A stretch of DNA of 64,000 bases from Eutypa lata (taxonomy: Eukaryota > Ascomycota > Sordariomycetes > Xylariales > Diatrypaceae). The position numbers were made by a program, and so were the translations under genes. Positions within the stretch are counted from its first letter, which is position 1, and the number at the start of each line of letters is the position of its first letter. Below the pieces are notes generated by a model. It was given only the letters and a program-made list of their open reading frames with translations. It did no database searches and was not told where the DNA came from. Shown here one piece after another: positions 24,295 through 34,259 of this stretch. The stretch is taken from contig JAKULF010000015.1 in assembly GCA_022661535.1 (NCBI GenBank), forward strand, positions 1 through 64,000, read 5' to 3'.

Positions 24295-26080
24295 CTATCT
24301 TAAATCTTGTCCACGGAGGCCTACGAGCTTTAATTTTACACCTTGACTTCTGAAAGCCGGTGCAGTCAGGAGGGATTCGCGATATATTGCCACATCCCGT
24401 CCCCAGATAGTGTCAACAAGTTGAAACTCAAATCGCTCGATGAGAGTAGCTAGCGTAAATTGAATGAGCTGTGTAGCAAACCTTCCTAGGAAGTTAGATC
24501 TTGTGCATAGCTTAGCTGGATTAGGGATAAGCATACTCTTTTCCCGGACACCCTCGCCCTCCTTTTCCAAACACAACAAAATATCGTTTCTCGTTGATTG
24601 GCTTTTGATTATCTAGCCACCTTGCAGGGTTAAACTTCAATGGATCATCAAATACATGAGGATCAAACAGTAGATTGCGGTGGTTGACGGAAATGCTTGT
24701 CTATAATCTATCAGAATTTGAAAATATGGAGCTGTATAGTTACTTACATGGGGTGGAAGTATGAAGCCTTCGTATCTGATCTCCTCATGGCAAATAAGTG
24801 GAAGGCGAGAGCCTACAGGGAATGTTATGCGGAGAATCTCTTTCATAACTGCGCGCTAGTTTTGTAAGTATGAAGACAAGTAACAGTGGCCGTAAAGATG
24901 TCAAGCTAGGATGCTTACTAAATAGGGGATGGTATCTAATTTTCGAAAGCTCAAAGGATCGGCCAAATTAGAACGTGCTTGGTCCAATTCCTTGCGTAAG
25001 GTATCCAACACAAGGGGATTTGAGTGTAAATAATACATTCCGAGCATCATTGTGCGCCCAGGGGTGAAAGAGGCCATAAACATTTCCACGCCTTCTTGTG
25101 ACATCCTTGAGGTAGTCTTCTCTGAATCGGGAATATTGCTTCTTCTAATAACCGAAAAGAGTGACTCCGGCTGGATGTTAGTATCTTCTTCATATGAGCT
25201 ACTGGGTCCGGAGTGGTTGTCCTCCATAAGTTGTTCAGCCGTCTGAAAGATAATCTACAGAACGTCAATTTAGTACTCTGTGTAGTATCCAGGGTATACA
25301 TACGCCGTATAAGTCATATACTCTTGCAATATGCCGTGAGATGCGCCTCAGTAGCGTTAGTGGAATTCTCCTCGTAAAGCCCATCGCCAATGGGAAAATT
25401 CTGTAAAAGGGTGCAGATGTGACCAAGGTCTCCACGGCTTCTCGACATTGCTCCGCGAAGGCGAGATCATCAAGGAGGTTCAAGGTACTACCAAAGGCCC
25501 ACGTGAAAAAGCTATCAAAACTGAGAGCCGTGAAGCAAGTTTGAATGTCTAGTGTACTACTATTCTCCTTGTGAGACCAGAGAAGATCGCAAAGGTGGTC
25601 AACCTTCTTCTTAACCAGTATTTCCGAGGCTTTTACGTTAGACGAGGCGAAAAAGGGGCTGTATGCTACCCTTCTTTTTCGATGGAGATAATGGTCAGAT
25701 GTGCTGAACGAACCGCTCGTCGTCCCAAGCAATGCAGAGAAGTTAGGATGTCTGTCCCGCACTACCGGTTGAGGAGCATATAGTTTCTCGTGAAATCGGG
25801 CATCGTTGACTGAAATCTCCTCGGGATTGATGCGAATAATTGGGCCATATTCAGCATGGAGCTCCCGGATCTTGGACGTGTATTGTGACCCGCCTTTATG
25901 CACGAGTTCGTAATAAGCTTCGTACCAATATGTCGCTGCGGCGAGACGAGGCCCGGGAAATTTTGCCAGAGGGTGAAAGTACAGCCTATAGATTGTCAGA
26001 GAAATTAATGCGGCACTGCTAATGGTAAATGAAACAGTCAAAATGGTTGGCAAACCAATCTCGCATAGATGGGATGCCAT
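24295..26080 (-). pseudogene. Cytochrome P450 with one frameshift
   Basis: Four exons on the minus strand (26,080-25,304, 25,254-24,919, 24,855-24,748, 24,700-24,295) with introns of 49, 63 and 47 nt. An N-terminal membrane anchor (SFTISSAALISLTIY) is followed by the proline-rich hinge (HPLAKFPGPRLA). The helix I region reads ASFTPGRT (about 320-327), helix K KEILR (E377, R380), the PERF-like region FNPARW, and the haem loop [10 protein letters not shown] with the cysteine ligand at 458. A few codons later (about 24,522-24,527) one extra base shifts the frame; the expected C-terminus (GRDVAIYRESLLTAP) continues in the next frame to 24,295. Unrepaired, the protein ends shortly after the haem motif. 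The type resembles fungal P450s annotated as trichodiene oxygenase-like. It is divergent from the terpene synthase, so terpene oxidation is a reasonable inference. Confidence 0.75.
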
Positions 26081-26774
26081 GATAGATTGGTGTTAAGTTG
26101 TAAGCCTCAAGCTCGTGATGCGCGACCCAACTATAATACATAATCTAGTTATGCTATCCGCGGTATAGACTTACGAACTCCTGCTCTCCAATAGTCCCCA
26201 CTCGTTATGTGACACTGCGGCATCCTGCACACCATTGTTGGTTGCAATTATGCATACTCCGCAGGCTGGCATGTAACTATTGAACAGTGGCCATATTCAG
26301 AGAAGATCAACCTGCCGCCATGCCTAAGTTATTCCAACAGAGGAAAGGCTAGCATGTAGATATATCAATGTAATAAAACTAGCCTTAGAGTGTTACCATC
26401 CTGTTATCAGTATAAACATTCAGAGGCACTCATATACTAGCAATAGCAGAAAGATCTGACCCCACCTTTCGCCTACTAATGTTCAACATATAAAAGCTTC
26501 TCGTTATTGTCAATGTAGCTCGGTGATACCTACAAGACCCACACATACAGGTTATCTGTACGTGTCACCATCACTTGGCAGGCTTTATAATCTTGCCCTG
26601 TCAACTTTTGTACTTAAATTCCTAGACATACAAGACATTGGAGTATTACACTTTCCATTCATTCCCGCTCCTAGCCATAGCGGTAGTTGCGATTTCTAGG
26701 TATCTCTAGCCTTGAAGCCCTAGTTGATTACAATCCTAGCGAAGATAATTCCGCCTAATTGGATTTACCTAAGA
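26081..26774. promoter_or_regulatory. Shared promoter region between P450 and terpene synthase
   Basis: 694 bp between two divergently transcribed genes, so it must hold both promoters. No open frame of note. No single factor site stands out well enough to name, and the region is moderately A+T-rich. The arrangement would allow co-regulation of the pair. Confidence 0.5.
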
Positions 26775-27953
26775 ATGTCGAACCCACGTGAGGCTTTACT
26801 CTCGAGCATCAAGGGGAAGGTCGCCAAGATCCCAAATTTGAAGCAAATATTCCCCGATTGGGAAGGGATTCAACATCGACATATCAGTCCCTGGGTAGAA
26901 CCACTTAAGGAAAAGGTCACAATACGGCTCCAAAGGTAGGTCCCCTAGCTGAAGCGCGTGACGAAATCTCCCTGAGATAAATTATAGCCTCCAATTCAAG
27001 AAATCTAGATATGAACTGCTCGAAGCTGCAGACTTTGCATCGTTTACGGCGCTCTGGTGGCCCAATTCCTCGTTTAGAGAACTTCAAACACTCGCCTATC
27101 TTGTTATTTGGCTTTTCACCTGGGATGATGAGGTAGATGAACCCACAGGTTCCTATACCGACGACCTCCGTAGCGCGCAGATTTACAGAGATCATACACT
27201 TCAATTCGTTGGCGCTCGTCTTGGGTTATTACCTGTTAAGGCTGATTTCTGTCCTCTTAACCAGATCGTCCACAGCTTTGATGTGATTGGATCTTCACTA
27301 TGCAATTCCTACAACATAAACCAGCGTCAGCGTTTTTTCGACGAGATAATTCGCTTTACAGAAGCTTCTGAAGCAGAACAACGATCCAGACTTAGAGGGA
27401 ACATCTTGACACTGGAAGAATACTGGAGCTTGCGCTTGGGTACTAGTGCGGTCTATATTAGCTCAGCCATGAGCGAATTTTCGATGCTTTCATGCTTACC
27501 GCCGCACATAATGAACTGTCAACCTATGCAAGATTTATGGAACGAAACTAATATCATCATCTCAACTACGAACGACCTTTTGTCGTTGAAAAAGGAGACG
27601 ATGTTTGGATCTATCGATAACATTGTCCCTATTATTTTCGCATCTACTAATGATATTGATCAGTCCATATCGGAAGCTGTGGTAACGTTGTGTGTCTCAA
27701 AGGAACGCTTCGACAAGGCAGCAAGAGCACTCCTGATTGTGGTAGCCGAAGATGAATTCAAGGAGCAGGTGACAAAGTTCATCGAAATACAGAGAAGCAA
27801 CTGTGTTGGAAATCTTGTTTGGAGGTATGATTTCGTAAGCCCTGCTGATAATCATTGAGCATCTTCATACTGACTCCAGATAGCTTGGAAACACGGAGGT
27901 ATGGCATGAAGGATACAATTAATGAAGATGGAAGCCAGACGTTTTCCTTATAG
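26775..27953 (+). CDS. Class I terpene synthase (sesquiterpene-type)
   Basis: Three exons, 26,775-26,935, 26,988-27,824 and 27,884-27,953, with GT-AG introns of 52 and 59 nt and no internal stop; 355 residues. The aspartate-rich metal motif DDEVDE lies at 100-105, preceded by the helix YLVIWLFTW. The second metal motif NDLLSLKKE (249-257) fits N-D-x-x-S-x-x-x-E and is followed by the family block IVPIIFAS. The last exon supplies a conserved basic tail (ETRRYGMKDTINEDGS), and the splice after W-S was chosen because it restores this tail. Such enzymes ionise a prenyl diphosphate, usually farnesyl diphosphate, with three Mg2+ and cyclise it; the product cannot be told from sequence. Length and motifs are normal for bacterial/fungal microbial terpene cyclases. 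It is divergent to a P450. Confidence 0.88.
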
Positions 27954-29506
27954 ATGAGAACAGTCGTTACTGTTTCCTGAGACTAAATCGATGTGCCGCA
28001 TTTACCGGCTTGTAAAAGGTAATACTTTTTCAGATTCACACAATTTAGAATATTTTCCAAGTGCCTCAGTAGCGCGTGCCATGTGCTAGGTAGTAGGTAC
28101 CATATATGATGCCCCATAATGAATGTTATATTGCTCAGAAGCAGGTGTCAATTCAAGATGGTGGAATGGGGAACCATATAGTTTCTATTCAGAGTTCCAC
28201 GTCTATATTCTCCTTCAATAAAGTCTCAGGAGCCTCTAAACACATACCGTTCCTCCTAGAGGATTATGCGTCATCATGAGCGGCTACGGTCTTAGGTTCT
28301 AGGATGATAGGGGAAATTTCGTGCCCCAATTTTGCATGGTAAATCACAGTGGTAGAAATGTAGGTGCCCCAACGGCGTGGTGTCAATGAACCTCCTGGCT
28401 AGCTCCAACCACCTTCACTATTCACTGGAGTCAGGAATGGTCAAGGGGGAAAGGTTTTATTTTAACAAGGGATAAATGCGATGATGTTTAGTGACGCCGT
28501 CTTCGTAGATATAGATGGCGCAGCTTTCAGCTCGGTCTTTTGCTTAGCCATTCGGTTAATTATATGCTCGGGCGCTTGTTTAGTTATCTTTCCACCTTTC
28601 AAACAGGGGCTGGATAGCAAGGGCTGACATGATCGCGTGCCAACCCGGACAGAAAGCGTTGCCGACCTGGCAGCCTAACGCCACCTACATCGTTTGGCTC
28701 AAATTAAATGCGGTAAATACGTCGGCGATTGGATATGGACGTAGTTTGTAGGCATGTGGTAGAACATAACTTGCCGGATATTGTTATAGCCTCTATTGTT
28801 AAGACCGGTTAAGGGGGAAGTCCCCGAAACGAAACTAAACTTAGGTAGTGCACAATACTTCTTTGGTTCTAGGCTAGCTAGCGCCATAGCCAGACCACGA
28901 CCACACCACCCGCCCAACCACAGTGTCGAAGACTGTAGATCGACGGAGTTAAATCTCGTGGCTCTTGTGATGGAGCTAATATTAGTTGTGACGAGATGAG
29001 ATCACGCTTCTATCCTGCTTCAGCATACATTTAACGTGCCGGCCTGGGCTTAGCGCAGTTCTTATGCCTAATATTGCTGTTAGATGTACAAGAGAACCCG
29101 ACAAAGACTAAAGAACGGGCAGAGCCCACTCACTTGCATGTAAAACATGTCATCATGACTTTACCGGCCCCTCTGGCACTATGTCATGATTGTCTTTATT
29201 GAACTGTTACATTATTGGATCATATTAGGACACAGGACTCCGATCGCAGCTCATTTGCTAAAGTATCAGAATGAGGATTGGAGCGTGTCCCGATAGATGT
29301 AGAGATGAGAGTATTTAGCACTAAGGCATCCGTCTTAATTGAACGTTTTTCCTATCGAGACGCAGGGCACGGTGTAGGCCTTCATGATTGGTTGAAGTGT
29401 AAGTTGAGGGACACTAAGGTCTAAGCAGTGGGTCATCTCCCAATTGAGATTATCATGTTTTGTTTTCTTTCCTTCGTTCATCATCGCCCATTTTGACTTG
29501 TCTATC
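27954..29506. other. Intergenic spacer, no gene seen
   Basis: About 1.55 kb with only short chance frames. No promoter element, repeat or RNA gene I can support. Confidence 0.6.
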
Positions 29507-30287
29507 ATGGAGGAAACCACCAACTTTGAAAAATGTTTAGCACTGATCCAGGGTGTCCAGTTGCCACACCCAGATGGAGAATTTCTCACCTGTTTCCTAC
29601 ACAATTCTATTGACCAAGATCGAGCTGCACGTTACTTCCTGGATGTTTGCAAAGTGGGCAAGGATGGTGCAACCGAGCTGTCTGATGTTTTAGCACGTTG
29701 GAAGTCTCTTGTAGAAATCTGTGAGTTCTATACATCCTCTCCGCCCTCTCCACATAAGCTTTGCCAAGTAAATCCTAACATTGGCATAGTTGTTCGAAGC
29801 CCTCCCCCTCCCCGGCCACGTGACAAGCACATCATCAGGGACATCACGGCCAGAGACGGCGTTTGTTATTTGACGGGGAGGCAAGGATCGTGGCTAGATC
29901 CTCTCGTTGTGACACATATATTCCCCCTATTAACCAAAAATATTGACACTGTTAGTCCCTCACCTCTCGGCGATATTCATTTATTTATCGTTATATTGCA
30001 ACAAGGAACCCATCATATGCTCGCTCTAGGCACACAAGGATATGTTGATAGCGTTTCTCTCTTCATCACATGAGGAATGGATAACGTCATACTCATCTGC
30101 TGCGGAGAGTCGGCAGAAATTGTACACTGATTTATGGCTTGTCCGAAAGTCTGCTGCGGATGCGTTTGAAAGGGGCTTTTTTCAAGTTAGGGCTGGAGCC
30201 ATGGAGTATGTCTGTACCTTTGTATCCCGCCTCCCTTTACTGACAGCAGTGGACTTACGTTGGCACTACGTTTGTCGGCTGGCCTAA
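29507..30287 (+). pseudogene. HNH-endonuclease-like protein, frame broken
   Basis: ATG at 29,507 opens a frame of 188 codons ending at 30,073. Its middle reads ITARDGVCYLTGRQGSW and then VVTHIFPLLTKN, matching the start of the HNH-type domain in fungal proteins (RDxxxCxLTGxxxxx...VAHIxPF). The expected N and second H blocks with the downstream helix do not continue in frame. A segment in the next frame (30,042-30,287) reads LLIAFLSSSHEEW and then DLWLVRKSAADAFERG, so a frameshift near 30,040-30,070 is likely. Family members are lineage-expanded in filamentous fungi and their function is unknown. The second His of the motif is not visible, so activity is doubtful even apart from the frameshift. 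Confidence 0.5.
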
Positions 30288-30576
30288 ATCCCCCTTGATC
30301 GTCCAACAGGCCGCCATCTTTCGACGCATAGAACCATCCAACGAGCCTTCTGAGATCGTCATCTCTCCAGATCCCATCGGTCTCAGTATTCTATCTCACT
30401 TTGCGAAACCAATACGTTGGTTCTACGTATCTGAATACATCTCGTCAGTGGACTATTTTATCGGCGTTCCTGCTTCGACTCGCATTTTGAAGTCTATATC
30501 GTGGTTATAACCCATAGGAGCTACATGCAAAGGCCTTGTACTTTCATCTTGGCTAGTATTTCCCTCCTCATTCCGT

Positions 30577-31365
30577 ATGATTATCTACCGCGGATTGGCT
30601 TCTTTGGGATCACGAATATACGGGGCATCCAGCAGTTTTAAAGTCCAGCGCCTTCCATTCCGCTTGTACCCCAAGACCAGCCCGCTAAAATGGCACACCA
30701 GCCTGTCCAATGAGTACGAGGCGTTGGATCTGCTTAAGTGTCAGACAAATGTACCTGTACCTAACCCTCTGGATCTCGTCTCTGATGCGAAAGACTGCTA
30801 TCTGCTTACATCCCGGCAGCCTGGACGATCAATTGGACTCTGCATCGACTTCCTAAGCGATGAGCATCTACGTTCTCTCGTTTACGAGCTTCAGAGCTGT
30901 CTCAAGATGATGCGCGGCCTCAAAAGAGATCCAGATCCACAAAGCATAATCGCAAACACAGTCGGAGGGGCATGCTACGACGGAAGAATCAGTGCTGCCA
31001 TTGAACATAATGAAGCCCAAGGCGACTTTGTTGGCCCTTTCCGGACGGAGCAGGAATTCATTGAGTTACTCCGGAGCCCCCACATCCCGGAAGTTGTGCA
31101 TCAGGTTGACCACAGGATTGTATTCACTCACGGCGATATAAACTTGCGCAACATCCTGGTGGATGAGAGTGGTAGGCTGTCTGGCATTGTGGACTGGGAG
31201 ACCGCCGGGTGGTACCCAGACTATTGGGAATACACGAAAGCACACTATGATACGAAACTTAAGTGGCGGTGGCTCAAGGCTGTCATAGAACCAACGTTTA
31301 GGGACTTTGGCGACTTTTCTGAGGATCTAGATGTCGAAAGGAAGCTTTGGTGGTATTGCTGGTAA
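30577..31365 (+). CDS. APH-fold phosphotransferase (aminoglycoside phosphotransferase family)
   Basis: A single open frame of 262 residues. The catalytic loop HGDINLRNILVD (185-196) has the Brenner-type H-G-D-x-x-x-x-N, followed by the metal-binding D-W-E (IVDWETAGWYPDYWEYTKA from 204). N-terminal kinase-lobe motifs are present but short (VQRLPFRLYPK, NEYEALDLL, VPVPNPLDLV, YLLTSRQPG). This is the large fungal APH-like family; its members phosphorylate small molecules or are uncharacterised, and drug resistance should not be assumed. Family members usually have 20-40 more residues before IYRGLASLG, so a short upstream exon may be missing. The region 30,288-30,576 holds one more open stretch (to 30,510) without recognisable motifs. 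Confidence 0.75.
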   Translation: MIIYRGLASLGSRIYGASSSFKVQRLPFRLYPKTSPLKWHTSLSNEYEALDLLKCQTNVPVPNPLDLVSDAKDCYLLTSRQPGRSIGLCIDFLSDEHLRSLVYELQSCLKMMRGLKRDPDPQSIIANTVGGACYDGRISAAIEHNEAQGDFVGPFRTEQEFIELLRSPHIPEVVHQVDHRIVFTHGDINLRNILVDESGRLSGIVDWETAGWYPDYWEYTKAHYDTKLKWRWLKAVIEPTFRDFGDFSEDLDVERKLWWYCW

Positions 31366-31751
31366 CAACTATGAGGGCATAACATATGTTGACTGACCTA
31401 CCTAGTTCTAATTAAAACACGCCTGTCTATAGCTTCGATTGTATCTAGCGCTGTTTTGTGAATAAGCCTTCAATGGCAGGTAGGTAGTGTGATCAAGAAT
31501 CTTTCGATATCTTCAAAGTCAGGTCATGTGGTTCACTAGCACCGAAAACCGTTCCCTGTCTATTACAACGCATTAAAAGACTCGAATGAAGCACCAAATT
31601 TGATCGGTTAGGTTTGACCAATCATAAAATATCCCGTTACCGGAGCCGCAACGCAATGTCAATCTCCCCCACCCCGGCCGATCTGGGCCGAGCTACTAAC
31701 TTCATGTCCGATAGCTCCGATAGTTGATGTTACCTGCAACCTGGATCTAGG
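31366..31751. other. Intergenic spacer, no gene seen
   Basis: 386 bp holding the likely promoter of the downstream dehydrogenase gene. No specific site identified. Confidence 0.5.
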
Positions 31752-33074
31752 ATGAATCATTTGGTAGGAACATGGATAACTGCAATACAATCGAAGATAC
31801 AGCCCGATAGCTATCTATTAGGATCAATGAACATGGCTCTTCGTCAGACTTTTAATCTTCGCCTTCACCCTTCTCGGCTTCGGGAACTTTGTCAAGTTCG
31901 GATCTCTCAAATCCGCCCCAGCTCAACAGCCACACACACGATACCACGTATGGCAGTCTTAGACGACTACTTAAATATTTCCGAAGTTCATTTTTCCCAT
32001 ATTGACCCTTCAAAGCTCTCGGTCACTACATTCAGAGATGCGCTACCCTCTTTTAACCACGCCCGGACTTCCGAGTCTAGCAAGCAGGCCCTGATAAAAA
32101 GATTGAAGCCATTCACCATTATCTCATCGATGCGGGAGCGCACGCCGTTCCCTGCTGCGCTGCTACGGGAGCTCCCAAACCTTCAGTTACTTCTTGCAAC
32201 TGGGACTCAATTCGAAACATTTGATCTGACAGCTGCCAAAGGGCTTGGAATCAGCGTTGCCGCAGCGCCAGGCAGGGGGCGGACAGATGGGAAGACTTCC
32301 AGAAGACCACAAAGGCCAAAGCTGGATATCAAAAAGGGTGGTAGTCATCCAACGACGCAACACACTTGGGCACTAATCCTTGCCCTGGCACGGAATGTCG
32401 TCACAGACGATGCATCCATGAAGAGTGCAGCCAAGGGATGGCAGACCCAACTAGCGACCGGTCTAACTGGGGCGACGTTAGGTATCGTTGGCCTAGGTAG
32501 ACTTGGTGCCGCAGTAGCGAGAACTGGAAGTCTCGCTTGGGGGATGCGGGTGATCTGTTGGAGTGAAAACTTGACTCAGGAGAAAGCGAACAAAAAGGCG
32601 GAAGAGATCGGTCTCCCTGCCTTTGGTGGTAGTGCAACCGCCCTGAGCGCACCAACGTTCACCGCCGTTAGCAAGGACGAACTTTTCCAGACATCAGACG
32701 TGGTCAGCTTGCATTACGTGTTGAGTGAGCGGTCTCGAGGAATCGTTAGCACGAAAGAGCTAGGGCAAATGAAGGACTCGGCCTTGTTAGTGAATACATC
32801 ACGAGGGCCTCTGATTGATGAAAACGCCCTATATGATGCGCTACAGACAGGTCAGATCCGAGGTGCGGCCCTGGATGTGTTCGATGTTGAACCTCTCCCT
32901 AGTGACAGCCCCTGGCGGTCCACGGATTGGGGCACGGCTGGTAGAAGTAACCTCATCATCACCCCACACATGGGATACGTAGAAGATGGTATAATGCATA
33001 CCTGGTATGAGGAAACAGCTGAGAATGTAGAGAGATGGCTTTCGGGAAAGGAACTTCTTCACCGTTTGAACTGA
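31752..33074 (+). CDS. D-isomer-specific 2-hydroxyacid dehydrogenase
   Basis: One uninterrupted frame of 440 codons. The Rossmann NAD(P) loop GLGRLG is at 247-252. The catalytic set is Arg351 (NTSRGPLIDE), Glu380 (DVFDVEPLP) and His406 (ITPHMGY), all as in the family, which reversibly reduces 2-keto acids to D-2-hydroxy acids. Homology begins at Met67 (MAVLDDYLNI, codon at 31,950). The 66 residues before it include two more possible starts (Met26 at 31,827, Met28). From Met26 the leader is rich in Arg and nearly free of acidic residues (LRLHPSRLRELC), so a mitochondrial form is possible. An insertion around residues 173-200 (GRGRTDGK...) is usual in fungal members. The exact keto acid cannot be told. 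The gene looks intact. Confidence 0.85.
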   Translation: MNHLVGTWITAIQSKIQPDSYLLGSMNMALRQTFNLRLHPSRLRELCQVRISQIRPSSTATHTIPRMAVLDDYLNISEVHFSHIDPSKLSVTTFRDALPSFNHARTSESSKQALIKRLKPFTIISSMRERTPFPAALLRELPNLQLLLATGTQFETFDLTAAKGLGISVAAAPGRGRTDGKTSRRPQRPKLDIKKGGSHPTTQHTWALILALARNVVTDDASMKSAAKGWQTQLATGLTGATLGIVGLGRLGAAVARTGSLAWGMRVICWSENLTQEKANKKAEEIGLPAFGGSATALSAPTFTAVSKDELFQTSDVVSLHYVLSERSRGIVSTKELGQMKDSALLVNTSRGPLIDENALYDALQTGQIRGAALDVFDVEPLPSDSPWRSTDWGTAGRSNLIITPHMGYVEDGIMHTWYEETAENVERWLSGKELLHRLN

Positions 33075-34259
33075 TGTCTTTGAGGAGCATGTTCAGCCAC
33101 TCCTGTATATAACTGGATTCCAGGATCTTCTCTTTGCAGCAATAACCCGATTATTACTAGATCTCGCGTTGTAACCTTGTCTCTTATTGTGGCTAAGATG
33201 CAAGTCTTCACTGCGCAGCGAAAGGGACAGCATACGAAGAAAGAGAAAACACGCACTGCACAGGAGCACGGAAGCACGGGAACACGGAATACCTCATTTA
33301 TCATATACAATGTCTGCCAAGAAGTACCAAGCAACTTTCGTATAACTAGATTAGCTTGCCTAGAATTATAGAAGTATGATCAGTGTCCAAGAGCAATGTT
33401 GAACAAATGCGAATCTGTGTATTCAGTATTATCGTCCGGCCTATCGCCTTTATTAGAAAATATGCGACATTGTGCTTGAAGTTACGGCCTTGCAATTGTA
33501 TCAGTTGGAGGCATGGGCGAATATATTACACAAACACGACAGGATCGTCACTTGGCCAATGTGGCTCGTAACTAAGACTCTTAACAACGTTAATGAATCC
33601 ACAAAATGCCTAACCCTAACAACAAATACACAACGACAATAGCTAGGTGGTACATACAAACACGAGTACTTCCAATCTAAAGCACAAGAAAATACTCTGA
33701 TACTTACACTGAGAAGTTGCAGGAGTTATTCTGTAGGCATTCCAATGTATACAAACATGGTCCCAAATGATGAAGCAGTACAGTTAGCCGGAACCGTCTA
33801 TGTCGGAAACTCTCAGTACGGTCCTCAAAGTAACACCCGAGGCTTGTCGTGAAAAGGGGCGGGCAGTCCAGGGTGAGACTTTCTTACGTATAGAATGATA
33901 CGTGGTCCCCCGCCAGGAATTGTTTTCAGGGTCTCCTTGCTCAATGGATCCTACTATATATTCTACTAATCAAGTTGCAAACACCAGGATAGGCGCAAGT
34001 CAGGACCGTCCAGCAATAGGGAGTTGGGGGTTTCATGGGACGATGAGGATATGCACAATGATGAGGATAAAGATTGGTATGGTATGCCAAACCCCCGGTA
34101 ACGTAGAATAAGATCCTAGAAGTGTGGTGCGCTTAGATGGTCTGGGTCACACGCACGTTATATTGCGTAACTGCAATGGGCGCATTGCTTTCTATGTTGT
34201 GCCGTTGCCGTCAAGTCTAGCCGCCGCAACTTGAAGTGTCCATGTAATGAGTTACATAT
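33075..34259. other. Intergenic spacer, no gene seen
   Basis: About 1.2 kb between convergent genes. Short frames only; no motif, repeat or RNA gene supported. Confidence 0.6.
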
